A stretch of DNA of 64,000 nucleotides from Conus ventricosus (Eukaryota > Mollusca > Gastropoda > Neogastropoda > Conidae): positions 35,120,812 to 35,184,811 of the forward strand of contig CM031601.1 in NCBI GenBank assembly GCA_018398815.1, read 5' to 3'. The number at the start of each line of letters is the position of its first letter. The stretch's first letter is position 1. Below are positions 1 through 10,693 of the stretch, one piece after another. The notes below the pieces were generated by a model. It did no database searches. It was not told the origin of the DNA and was given only the letters and a program-made list of their open reading frames with translations. The position numbers were made by a program, and so were the translations under genes.

Positions 1-60
1 ACGCACGCACGCACGCACGCGCGCGCGTGCGCTCACGCGCGCGCACATGCACACGCACAC
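1..60. repeat. (ACGC)n / (CG)n microsatellite
   Basis: Tetranucleotide ACGC units grade into alternating CG and CA. The run is cut by the window edge, so its full length is unknown. Confidence 0.95.
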
Positions 61-267
61 ATCATGAAAAATAAATGTTATAATTATTGATGCTAGGAAT
101 TTATTGCTGCTTACTGATAACTGATTGTTCGTTCTCGTTTTGCCTTAACCACATCATATAAATGTAAAAGAAAGAACAAATGTTGACGTTATTGATGCAT
201 TGTAATCGTCTTAGTTTATCATCCTTAGCAGTTTGTTGTATGTTAATCTTTTACAAAAGGAATGTAA

Positions 268-308
<41 letters not shown>

Positions 309-1290
309 TAGATAGGAGGATCGCTTATTCCATATATCTGTGTGTGCTAATTCTTTTCTTCTTTGTAATCAATTTCTTTATTCTTGTTTGTTGCTTAAAT
401 CGTTTCTTTTTCCTTTTAAAGTCATCTACGCCTTAACTGTTAATGCATAAACTTTTTAATGTTGTGAAGATATGTGTGTTTGTTAAAAGTTTTGCAAGTC
501 TTCGTCGCTAGTCATACTTAGTCCCTTAACGGGGCAAGGGCCGATGAAAAAAAGCATGTGTTTGCTTATCTGTTACCCTTGGAAATAAAGATTATCATCA
601 TCATCATCATCTCTCTCTCTCTCTCTCTCGCCACACACACACACACACACACACACACAGCACACGCGCGCGCGCCCGCGCGCCCGCACATGCACACGCA
701 CGTGCACATGCACACGCACACTCATCATGAAAACTAAGTGTTATAATTATTGATGCCAGGAATTCATTGCTGCTTACTGATAACTGATTGTAGAACCGTT
801 CGTTCTCATTTTACCTTGTAACCATATCATGTAAATGTAAAAGAAAGTAAAAATGTTGATAGTATTGATGCATTGTAGTTGTCTAATTATCATCCTTAGC
901 AGTTTGTTGTATGTTATTTTTTTTTTACAAAAGGAATGTAATCTCTCTCTCTCTCTCTGTCTCTCTCTCTCTCTCTCTCCCCCCCCCCCCCCCCCCCCTT
1001 CGATAGGGGGATCGCTTATTCCATATCTGTGTGTGCTGATTCTTTTCTTCCTTGTAATCAATTTCTTTATTCTTGTTTGTTGTTTCAATCATTTCGTTTT
1101 TCCCCTTTAAAGTCATCTACGCCTTAAAAGTTAATGGATAAACTTTTTAATGTTGTGAAGATATGTGTCTTTGTTAAAAGTTTTGCAAGTCTTAGTCGCT
1201 AGTCATACTTAGTCCCTTAACGGGGCAAGGGCCGGATGAAAAAAAGCATGTGTTTGCTTATCTGTTACCCTTGGAAATAAAGATCATCAT
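61..1290 (+). repeat. Two tandem copies of a ~0.6-kb repeat ending in AATAAAG(ATC)n
   Basis: The stretch 61-612 is repeated at 721-1287 with small differences. Both copies start after an (ACGC)/(CA) tract with TCATGAAAA, contain an internal (CT)n run next to a GATAGG(A/G)GGATCGC segment, and end in a TTAACGGGGCAAGGGCCG segment, then CTTGGAAATAAAGAT and (ATC)n. A 3' end made of a polyadenylation-like AATAAAG plus a short tandem tail is usual for non-LTR retrotransposon or SINE 3' ends, so this may be a duplicated LINE 3' end. No open frame was found. 601-720 between the copies is (CT)n, (CA)n and (CG)n. Confidence 0.7.
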
Positions 1291-1294
1291 CATC

Positions 1295-1332
<38 letters not shown>

Positions 1333-1343
1333 CTCTCTCTTCT
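1288..1343. repeat. (ATC)n/(CT)n microsatellite
   Basis: ATC units pass into about 40 bases of CT repeat. This is the tail of the preceding repeat copy. Confidence 0.9.
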
Positions 1344-1348
1344 CGGAG

Positions 1349-1999
1349 ACCTCAATCATTTGATCTATTCATGTTCATATGGCCATATAATTTTTTTTTC
1401 ATTCATAACTCTATATTCCATTTATAATGAGGAAAAAGAAACACCCGAAGGTGCTGGGGAGGACCCAGAGAAGCACTGTCTTCACCTGCCTTTAGAGCAG
1501 TCCTGTACCATCCTTGGAGGCCTGCGCTGTGTTGACGATGGGTACAGGCACGCGCAGGACACTCCATTAAGATATCAAGGGACATAACTGCTCCTGAACA
1601 GAGGTAAATTAGACTACAGGATGCAGCTCATAACAGCCTTAAAGTAGCATCCCCATGGGTGTACCAGCCCGTATTTCATGACTGCAGAGCCCACCGGCGA
1701 AAAACACCACCCTCCAGCTGCCGAGCACACCCCACAGACCCAACCACCCCTGCCCACGGACAGATGAAGACAGTGCCACTCCAGACACAGCCAAGCTTTC
1801 GCCATACGGTCTTATGTGCCCTCAAGAGAGAATCCAAAGTTGTAGTCTTTCCCACTGTCAACAGGACTTTCCCTGTGGTCAGTGGGTCTTTCCTCACCGT
1901 CACTGGACCTTTCTCCAGGGTCCTCAATCATTTGATCTATTCATGTTCATATGGCCATATAATTTTTTTTCATTCATAACTCTATATTCCATTTATAAT
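1349..1999. repeat. ~80-bp direct repeats flanking a ~490-bp unique segment
   Basis: 1349-1428 and 1922-1999 are almost identical: both run from CCTCAATCATTTGATC to TCCATTTATAAT and differ mainly in one homopolymer length. The 1429-1921 stretch between them is GC-richer and holds no coding region I recognise; its open frames in three phases are short. The arrangement could be a tandem duplication of a ~573-bp unit with the second copy truncated. Confidence 0.7.
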
Positions 2000-2369
2000 T
2001 ATATCCATCCCATAACTGTAACTTTGTCGATAATGATCAATGTCTGTCGATTGTGTGGCTGATTGATTCAAATTAGATGGTGTCTATTGTACTCAACTGG
2101 CCACAGTGACCTATCAAAGATCAAAATGATTTATAGGATCTTGGCAACTAATGACAGTCATGTTACCCAATTAACATCTCTGTCATGTCACAATGATGCA
2201 GTGTCGTGGTCATCACACACGGTAGTAATGAATGTCGTACCTGGAACACAATTCTGTGACTGATGCTGACTAGAGCAAGAGTTGGTGGAACATTCTGATT
2301 CATCCAAATGTTTCAACACACCTTTCGATTTTAAACTCCTCTTCCGGTGTTTTCCACATCAACATTCGA
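2000..2369. other. No feature recognised
   Basis: Mixed-composition sequence. I see no gene, repeat or RNA signal in it apart from the start of the following tandem array. Confidence 0.5.
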
Positions 2370-2925
2370 CAATGAGAACATCACCAGTAAGAAGGTATCT
2401 GTCAACTGTGGAACAACACATCTAAGGGTTCAATGAGAACATCACCAGTAATAAGGTATCTGTCAACTGTGGAACAACACATCTAAGGGTTCAATGAGAA
2501 CATCACCAGTAATAAGGTATCTGTCAACTGTGGAACAACACATCTAAGGGTTCAATGAGAACATCACCAGTAATAAGGTATCTGTCAACTGTGGAACAAC
2601 ACATCTAAGGGTTCAATGAGAACATCACCAGTAATAAGGTATCTGTCAACTGTGGAACAAACACATCTAAGAGTTCAGTGAGAACATCACCAGTAATAAG
2701 GTATATGTCAACTGTGGAACAACACATCTAAGGGTTCAATGAGAACATCACCAGTAATAAGGTATCTGTCAACTGTGGAACAACACATCTAAGGGTTCAG
2801 TGAGAACATCACCAGTAATAAGGTATCTGTCAACTGTGGAACAACACATCTAAGAGTTCAGTGAGAACATCACCAGTAATAAGGTATCTGTCAACTGTGG
2901 AACAACACATCTAAGAGTTCATTAC
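2370..2925. repeat. 61-bp tandem array, about 9 copies
   Basis: The unit starts CAATGAGAACATCACCAGTA and includes AAGGTATCTGTCAACTGTGG. Starts fall at 2370, 2431, 2492, 2553, 2614, 2676, 2737, 2798 and 2859. Copies differ by single substitutions and one inserted A. The following 2926-3000 shows no feature. Confidence 0.95.
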
Positions 2926-2999
2926 AAGTTTGGTTCGTACTTTACATGGGAGAGGAAGAGGACAAGACAGCACAAGACACTTCATTGATCAATTTCTCA

Positions 3000-3070
3000 A
3001 CACACACACACACACACGCACGCACGCACGCACGCACCACCACACACACACGCACACACACACATACACA
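3000..3070. repeat. (AC)n/(ACGC)n microsatellite
   Basis: CA repeats interrupted by four ACGC units. Apparent long histidine/threonine frames here are translation of the microsatellite. Confidence 0.95.
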
Positions 3071-3762
3071 TCCTTAAAAACTAAATACACAAACGAAGCA
3101 AAATGTATTTGTGGAGAACTAAGAATAACAGCAAGCATCTGCTGTTTTTTTACCTGTTCAACGTCATTTACCACCATCATCAGGCATGTCTTTGTGTGAT
3201 GTCTTTTCATATTTAAAGCTTGCCTTCAATGTTGTTTTCTCTTAAATTTGTAGTCCAGTTAAACATTTGCTTTAAGATTATTTGCAGGTATGTTGTAGGG
3301 ATGCTTAGAGGAACATATATATGCACTTAGATAATCACATTATGCATACACTTACATAGTCGCAGACATTTATGCATCTCTCTCTCTCTCTTCTCTCTCT
3401 CTCTGTCTAATATCACATAAGTGAAAAGACGTAAAAGTTAAGTACTACTACTACTACTACTACACACACACACACACGCACACACGCACACACACGCCAA
3501 TTAATTCCCGGGTTTCACAAGGATGCAGGGGGACATGAGGGGCGCGGGTCTGACGGCTGCCTCCATCTTAATCCCTTTTCTACTTATCAAAGAAAGTTTG
3601 GAATGCAAGGTTGTGTCCACTCCTTGATATTGTCGAGTGAGCTCTTGCTCTTTTTCTCACTGTTGTCCACTGTTCCGTGTGACAAAGTTGTGGCAAGGCT
3701 TGTGACGTGACTTGTAGCGAACCGTGTCTTCCTTCTGCTGTCTGTGGTAAGACTTGTGGTGT
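3071..3762. other. Non-coding stretch with short microsatellites
   Basis: (CT)n at about 3378-3406 and (CTA)n-(CA)n at about 3446-3496. No gene was recognised. The last ~100 bases are a diverged forerunner of the following 80-bp unit (CTTCCTTCTGCTGTCT present). Confidence 0.6.
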
Positions 3763-4331
3763 GACTGCAGCCAACCCGTGCTGTCTTCCTTCTTACTGTC
3801 TATGGCGAGAAGCGGCTCCTGTACATTAGTTTCAAAGGGAGGTGACTGCAGCCAGCCCGTGCTATCTTCCTTCTGCTGTCTATGGCAAGAAGCGGCTCCT
3901 GTACATTAGTTTCAAAGGGAGGTGACTGCAGCCAGCCCGTGCTATCTTCCTTCTGCTGTCTATGGCAAGAAGCGGCTCCTGTACATTAGTTTCAAAGGGA
4001 GGTGACTGCAGCCAGCCCGTGCCATCTTCCTTCTGCTGTCTATGGCAAGAAGCGGCTCCTGTACATTAGTTTCAAAGGGAGGTGACTGCAGCCAGCCCGT
4101 GCTATCTTCCTTCTGCTGTCTATGGCAAGAAGCGGCTCCTGTACATTAGTTTCAAAGGGAGGTGACTGCAGCCAGCCCGTGCCATCTTCCTTCTGCTGTC
4201 TATGGCAAGAAGCGGCTCCTGTACATTAGTTTCAAAGGGAGGTGACTGCAGCCAGCCCGTGTTATCTTCCTTCTACTGTCTATGGCAAGAAGCGGCTCCT
4301 GTACATTAGTTTCAAAGGGAGGTGACTGCAG
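3763..4331. repeat. 80-bp tandem array, about 7 copies
   Basis: Unit GACTGCAGCCAGCCCGTGCT ... GTTTCAAAGGGAGGT. Starts at 3763, 3844, 3924, 4004, 4084, 4164 and 4244, with a partial copy at 4324. The first copy is the most diverged and the inner copies are nearly identical. Confidence 0.95.
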
Positions 4332-4339
4332 GCGGAAAT

Positions 4340-4745
4340 TGAAACAAATCTTAAAAGGAGATTAAAGTAAATCCGCCAGATAACGGACAAACAAAATAGA
4401 AGACAAAACTCGACTCGTTTCGACCTGCAGGTCTTCTTCAGGCAATATAACCAACATTCAGGACAATGAAGACGAAGAACGAGCAATCACTCATCTTCTG
4501 GAATTCGATGCAAGATGGACGCCAACGCCTGTCAATGACAATCAACGCCAATCACTGCCAGTCAACGCCAATCAACACCCGTCTTGTGCCGAATTCCAAC
4601 AGAGAAGTGATTGCTCGTTCTTCGTTTTCATTGTCCTGGATGTTGTTTATCTTCCCTGAAGAAGACCTAAAAGGTCCAAACGCGTCGTGTTTGTCTTGTA
4701 ATTTGTTACTTGGCGGATTCACTTTAAATTCCTTTTAAAATCCTG
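4340..4745. repeat. Inverted pair of Penelope-type terminal repeats (long hairpin)
   Basis: The arm at about 4355-4508 is matched by the reverse complement of about 4587-4740, with a loop of roughly 75 bases. Each arm carries, pointing outward, CTGAAGAAGACCT...AGGTC followed by (G/C)AAACG. This resembles a hammerhead-like core (CTGANGA, a short hairpin, GAAA). The same kind of segment recurs near 62827-62950. Terminal repeats of Penelope-like elements are known to occur in inverted as well as direct orientation and to carry hammerhead motifs; assigning this pair to that group is inference. Confidence 0.6.
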
Positions 4746-5089
4746 TAGATAAGCAAGTCTGCTACACTGGTGCGGACAAAAGCGTCGCCTTGTGCTGTGC
4801 CCGCGAGATTCTGAGGAGACTTTGAAAGCATTCGGTCCTTTATTGCTTCCGTTAGCATCCATACAGCAGGATATATATGACCAGACTTAGTAGAGCTTGA
4901 TCTGGGTTTTAAAGCTGATACTGGAGCTCTTCCATTGTCTTCAAAGAGTTTGGTATTGATGACATGGCAAGTAGGAGTTTGATTTTCACCTTTCATGATA
5001 ATTAAACAAAAGCCAAAATAACTGAAACTGACTATAATAGTAGACTTCTTTCTTTCAGATATGAGGCAAAAACGGAACTGGAACGTTGT
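4746..5089. other. No recognisable gene
   Basis: A 90-codon open frame on the - strand (4724-4996) starts within the adjacent repeat and has no family features I know. I do not call it a gene. No RNA or repeat signal was seen. Confidence 0.4.
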
Positions 5090-5514
5090 TTATTGTTTGC
5101 AGATAGAAGCGCTGTGGTGATGTAATGTGTGTATGTTTCACCCATAGAACGTTGTGATGACGTAACGTGTGCAGGTTTCACTGCAGTGATGATGTACTGT
5201 TTGTTTCACCCTATGATGATGTAATATGTGCAGGTTTCACCGCTTGATGATAGATACGTGCGCAGTTTTCACCGCTGATATGGCGTATGTGTGTGCAGGT
5301 TTCACCGTTGTCATGATGTATTTTTGTGCAGGTTTCACCGCTGTGATGATGTAATGTGTGCAGGTTTCATCGCTGTGTGATGTAATGTGTGCAGGTTTCA
5401 TCGCTGTGATAATTGTGCAGGTTCCATTGTGATGAGTAATGTGTGCAGGTTTCACCGTTGTGATGATGTAATGTGTGCAAGTTTCACCGCTGTGATGATG
5501 TACTATGTGTAGAT
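5090..5514 (+). repeat. Left part of a ~32-bp minisatellite carrying splice-acceptor-like units
   Basis: Degenerate units of the form GTGATGATGTAATGTGTGCA+GGTTTCACCGCT. The same array resumes at 19388 after the LTR element that interrupts it. Every unit carries TGTGCAG or TGTGTAG followed by RTTTCACC, which matches the sequence around the acceptor of the lipoxygenase exon at 20539. Confidence 0.9.
5510..5514. other. Target-site duplication TAGAT (left)
   Basis: TAGAT lies directly before the terminal TGTCAAGGG of the left LTR and is repeated at 19388-19392 after the terminal CCCGTGACA of the right LTR. A 5-bp duplication is usual for Ty3/Gypsy integration. Confidence 0.9.
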
Positions 5515-7673
5515 TGTCAAGGGTAAAAGACCCTGTCAGGGGAATGAGGCAGGGACAGACAAAGAGTAAAGCGGCACAACACTCAACCACTTACCTCCAG
5601 ACCACTCCAGGAATCACGGAACAAATTAACATTTATTAAATTTTAAATACACAAATTTACTCAAACATAATAAACACCTCAATCACTCGCACATACACTC
5701 CATTTATGAGATGGGTCACCTGTCAAAGAAGAGGGGGGAAAGACAGAAAAAGAATAACTACACAAAAAAAACCCCACAGTATAGACCCTATCAGGAGCTA
5801 GCTGTCGCTAAGGGACAAAATAACCCTTCAACAAAAAAAAAACACCACCACCCGGATCTCACTGCCACCCGACCTATCACCATCTAAAGCTACCGCCCCC
5901 GCCCCAACAAATAGAAGAGAGAAACTAATACAACCAACAGGGCATAACAGGATACATTAAATCACACTAGCGCACGCACACAAATCCACAGCCCATACAC
6001 CACACACACTTGCCACATAACTTTGTGTTGAAGACTGTCCAAGAATGTTCCTCGGATTAACTCTCCGAAGCACGACTGGATGTGCTCCTCACTGTCATCG
6101 GAAGACTCCTTCCTGCACCGGACTCCCGCACCCCTCAGGTTCGGCTCCGGAATCCTCCCCTCCGAGGACATCTCCAGGTTGCCCAACTTCAGAAACTGTG
6201 GCCCATCTCCACTCAAGGAAGAAACGAAAAAACACAAGAAACGCCCTGTGGCGGATGTCAGTCCCTCGCCGCATAATCATGATGATTGTGGATTATGTGT
6301 GTGAATGTAGGGCATGTGTGGACTGTACGTACAATTCAAAGAATTTAAAGAAAAATTAACTTTTATAACCACTATTTTCTGTTTTCATCTGTTCCTTATT
6401 TTCCTTTACTATAATTCTCATATTTCACATTATATTCTCATTCATATTACAAATTGCAATGCAGTAAACACTTGGAAGTTCACATTACATTTTAAATTAA
6501 TACCAGATGAAATTCCATAAAACTCACTTTTCTTCCATTTTATCTATAAATACTTTCATAAAAAAAAAACAACAAATAAAAGGAAAACCACAGAGACAAA
6601 CAAACAAGACAAGGAGCGGAACCAATGGCGGGAGCGCCACATCGGAAATCTCCGCTAGTCGACTGAATGTTAGTCGGCGGCAACTCGTTCCGTTCCAGAC
6701 TCGACTTGATGTTAAACAATAATAAAGTAAAATAACTAATTTGCTTCAATTTTTGAAGTATCGTTTTCTGGAATATCCTGACTCCAACATTTATCCAAAT
6801 ATGAACGACTCCATTGTAAAACTAGATATATATGTCAAGCATACAAGTAGCTCCCCAAACAGCCATTGCTTAACATCCAACTTAAATAAATGACCTCAAT
6901 GTCAAATATGAACTGACCAAATAATGCCAATCCCATCTTGGCGTACAAATTCTCAAACCCAACGAAATTATAACACACCATATTTATACATATATATTTA
7001 CCAGAACGGCGGGTGAAGACAAGAAAAATACTGGCAAGCTTTACTCAACGAAGAGTCTAAAGCCCACCAGTAAATACGCCACCTCCAATGACGAAGGTAA
7101 GAGTCTGGAATGACTCTAAAGAATGGTGTGGTAACCCAAGGACTGAGATCCTTCCTAAGTCCAGTGGACTGCCTTCCGCCCAGCGAAGGGTTCCGGCCCG
7201 GTTTCCGCTGCTCTCCACGACGAAGTGGAAAAAGAAATATGGCTAACCAACCGAGGACGTGCCTCTTCCCAGCAAAGCAAAAGCAAGAAAGAAAAGAGAT
7301 CCGAACACTGCATAGCGCAGAAGGTTCCCCTTCCGCCCCACACAAACACCTACTCACATTCAACACACGTTAAGCATAAACAGCACACTTTATGCACAGA
7401 ACACGTGCAAGACACTTCCCTGCACCGTTATTGAAATGACAGCACCCACACCACCTTCACCCCGGTCTCCAGCTTCCTTCTCACACTACTCCTATGTGAG
7501 GGTTTTACTGAGGGGATGCATGATCCACACGGGCGGGCCTAACTGAATGCGACAGAGGAGCTACCCCCTCCTCCTCTACACCCCACATACTAAGTATAAG
7601 CCGCGTCAACTTCTGTAACGAACAGCCCATTAAAACTCAAGGAATAAATTCAAATACTGGTCCGCCCGTGACA
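5515..7673 (-). repeat. 3' LTR of the Gmr1-like element
   Basis: Starts TGTCAAGGG and ends CCCGTGACA on the + strand, so the ends are TG...CA. It matches 17221-19387 throughout with scattered 1-3 base indels, many in homopolymers. In element orientation an AATAAA (complement of TTTATT near 5631) lies about 120 bases before the LTR end. A TATAAATA-like box (complement near 6975-6985, conserved in the other LTR) could be the promoter; that assignment is inference. No LTR-encoded protein was recognised. Confidence 0.92.
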
Positions 7674-7700
7674 TTACCCCCCAACCAAAAAAAACGCTTG
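7674..7700 (-). other. Polypurine tract
   Basis: Next to the 3' LTR, the - strand reads a purine-rich GG-TT-GGGGGG-TAA directly before TGTCACGG. This is the expected place for the plus-strand primer of an LTR retrotransposon. Confidence 0.65.
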
Positions 7701-7799
7701 TGCCAATGAGGCACAGCTTGATGCAGCCCCGAACGGAACTGGTCTAAATATACAATCATGCATAATAAAACCAACTATCATCCTTCACACTTTAGAAGT

Positions 7800-8400
7800 T
7801 CCTTGAATGGTGCACACAAGCGGCTACTCTTATCACACGCCTCCACACATCCTTTAAAAAAAAAAAAACCATTATACACAGGCACTCTCCTTTTCCACAA
7901 CACTGGTTGTATTCCATGGGAATTAAGACATTCGACTCAGGTAGTCTGCTTCCACATTGCAGGGGTCCAGGGATATGCTGAAAAGAAAAAGGCAAGACTC
8001 TGCAATTCAAGTGCCATCCCATAAGGCGTCGGCTGACGGGCCGAATGCGATGTAGATACGCAAGGGGATGGTGATCCGTCTGGAGAACAAATTCTCGCCC
8101 GTACAGGTAAGGGTAGAATCGGCGTGTGGCCCACACCACTGCAAGACATTCCTGCTCGATAGTGTGGTAATTCTTTTCCGCTCCACTAGTTTCTTACTTG
8201 CGAAGGCGACGGGCAACAATCCTTTCCCTTGATCCTGCAAGAGCACTGCCCCCAACCCAGTGGGTGGACGCATCTGTTCTGAGTACGAATGGCTTCTCAG
8301 GGTTGGCCAACTGCAGGACGGGTTGTTGGAGAATCGCTCCCTTGAGTTTCTCGAATGCCACTACGTCCGTATCTTCCCACATCAGCGTTTCCCGGGTTTC
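7800..8400 (-). pseudogene. RNase H domain of the Gmr1-like pol (frameshifted)
   Basis: This is the C-terminal part of pol. FVLRTDAST lies at about 8260-8290 and holds the first catalytic aspartate (TDAS). It is followed in shifted frames by PVAFASKKL and then AVVWATRRFYPYLYGREF and LQTDHHPLAYL, the usual end of a Gypsy RNase H. A stop near 7792 closes the frame. No chromodomain or envelope follows before the LTR. At least two frameshifts separate the three readable pieces. Confidence 0.85.
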
Positions 8401-9440
8401 GAGCTCCAGTTTTGTCTGTCAAGGGTTTTGCCACTTCAGCGAAATGGGGAATGAATTTACGGTAGTAGCCTACGAGACCCAGAAACGAACGCAATCCCTT
8501 CTTGGTCTTCGGCGGTTTGGCTTCTTCAATCCTTTGAACTTTTTCGCTTTCAGGAGCCCATGAATCCTTGTCCCACGACGTGTCCCAAAAAGGAAATTTC
8601 ATTTCCCCTATCCGACACTTCGTAGGACGGGCCGCCAGCTGTACCTGTCGCAGACGCTCAAAAATCATCCTGAGCACTTCCATGTGTCTCCCCCAGCTCT
8701 CGGTGGCCAATAATATGTCATCAATAAAATTTTGACATCTCTCATCTGCAGTGGTTCAAGCACGAGTCTCATTATCCTGCTGAAGACGGCTCCTGCAGTC
8801 TTGAGCCCAAAGGGCATAACTTTGAACCTGAATTGGCCCTCAGGAGTAGTAAAGGCAGTCTTGCTTCTGTCGGTATGTGCCATCGGTATTTGCCAATATC
8901 CCTTTGCTAAATCAAGCTTTGAGAAATACTGCGCCTTAGCCAACTGGGCGAAGATCCTGTCCCAAAGTCTGGAATAGGTTCAGCGTCGAATTTCAACACC
9001 TTATTTAGTCGACGAAAGTCGACACAGAACCTCATCTTCCATCTGGTTTCTTGACTAATAGAATGGGTGAGGAGTAAGGCGAACTACAACGCTCAATCAC
9101 CCCCAAGCGCAGCATATCCTGTATTTCAGTCTTGATGGTTTCTGTTTGAGAATGGGGCAAGGGATATTGTCGCACCCTGACTGGTTCTTGATGAGCACTA
9201 GAGAACAGGTACCTAAGTTGCACCTTAAGGGGACATCTGAGAGAACATCTTGGTATTCTCTACAAAGGGCTCGCACGTTTTCCCTTTGCTCCACGGACAG
9301 TCCTTCACGACCTTTACGTCTTCCCAGGATTCCTCGGATCGTGTAGTCACACATGAGATGTCAAACGTAACAGGAGGCATCTCCTTTGTCTCTTCGATGA
9401 CTACTGGTGCATAACCTGCGCTGCAGGTTTCTCTTCTCTC
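8400..9440 (-). pseudogene. Reverse transcriptase of the Gmr1-like pol (frameshifted)
   Basis: Readable on the - strand in at least four pieces. 9032-9223 holds MLRLGVIERCSSPYSSPI and LVKKPDG (start of the palm). 8760-8943 holds FSKLDLAKGYWQIP and FRFKVMPFGLKTAGAVFSRI. The catalytic F-I-D-D lies at 8717-8728 (complement of GTCATCAATAAA) and is followed by ILLA. 8430-8620 holds GLVGYYRKFIPHFAEVAKPL (connection). The upstream linker at about 9230-9360 reads REYQDVLSD. RT lies downstream of integrase, the opposite of most Gypsy elements. Confidence 0.9.
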
Positions 9441-10620
9441 ATACCGTTTCAACAAGTTGGCATGTATTGCTTCTCCTTCCCCATTATGCGCACAACATAG
9501 TCCCAATCGCCGACACGCTTTATGATCTTGAATGGTCCTTGCCACGAAAGTTGCAACTTGTGATGCAGGGGAAGCAACAACAAGACTTCATCCTCTGGCT
9601 CGAACCATCTCTGGCGGGTTTTCTTGTCATAGAAAAACTTGTACCGCTTCTGAGCATATGCAAGATTCCTGTGGGCTAACTCGCAGGTGGAAGCAATCTT
9701 TTCCTTGAGCTCCAACAACATATTCAACTCGAGTCCTGGGTTCATCTGTTGTTTCCTCACGGGTCCATTGGTCCCTCAATATCGCCATGGGTCCTTTGAC
9801 TGTGCGGCCATAGAGTAACTCAAAGGGAGAAAATCCCAGGCTCTCCTGTGGAACTTCTCTATACGCAAACAATACAGCCGGAATGAAGCGATCCCAATTC
9901 CTGGGCTGTTCTTGCGCCAGTTTCCGTAGCATTTGCTTGAGTTCCGTTGAATCTCTCCACAAGCCCATTGCCCTGAGCATGATATGGCGTTGTGGTTTCA
10001 CGCTGAATCTGAAGGAGTTTATATACTTCAGACATGGTTTCTGAAAGAAATTGGGCTCCCTGATCCCAAATCACCTTATCTGGAATGCCCGTCCTCGACC
10101 ACATTTCCACAATGCTTCAGCCACCGTCACTGCATCCATCCTCTCGAGTGGTACTGCCTCTGGATAGCGAGTTGCATAATCCACCATTACGAGCACATAT
10201 CGATGCCCTCGATCTGAAGCAGGAATAATAGGTCCAACAAGGTCCACTCCGACCTTGCTGAAGGGCGTTCCAATCAGGGGAACTATTCCCAGGGGAACCT
10301 TGGTAATTCGCCCCCTGGAGTAGTCCTTTGACAAGCATCCCCAAGTTCGACAATACTTCCTGACATCTTGAGATATTCCAGGCCAGTAGAAGTCGTGTTG
10401 GATTCTTTCCAGTGTACGCCTTGTGCCTAGATGTCCTGCCATAGGGGTGTCGTGTCCAAGGCGTAGAACTGTGCTTCGTAACGCTTTAGGCACCACCAGC
10501 TGGGTTACTGTCATGTCTCGCGATGCAAATTGTCTGTGTATCAATCCTTGTCGCTTGATGAACGACACTGATCCATTCTTCTTGTCCTTGGAGGTTTCCC
10601 TATCATACTCCGAATGGTGA
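9440..10620 (-). pseudogene. Integrase of the Gmr1-like pol (frameshifted)
   Basis: It starts upstream of RT. The N-terminal zinc-binding part has HDTPMAGH and then a C-rich CRTWGC. The catalytic core has VGVDLVGP (first D), WDQGAQF (second D, about 10055) and QGNGLVERFNG (E, about 9960). The C-terminal part at 9449-9620 reads GPFKIIKRVGDWDYVVRI and continues in another frame with ANLLKRYERR. At least three single-base frame breaks are present. The core order and spacing fit a D,D(35)E retroviral-type integrase. Confidence 0.9.
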
Positions 10621-10693
10621 TAGTAGGATCCTTACCCTGAAGACCTCGCACGGTAGCTGGATCCAACGTTACCATGTCATGCTGGGACAAAGG

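Noticed and set aside
2370..2925. CRISPR-like regular repeats
   Set aside because: Units are contiguous with no unique spacers, and the sequence is eukaryotic.
4724..4996. Possible host exon (90-codon - strand frame)
   Set aside because: No recognisable family, overlaps a repeat arm, and no clear splice sites around it.
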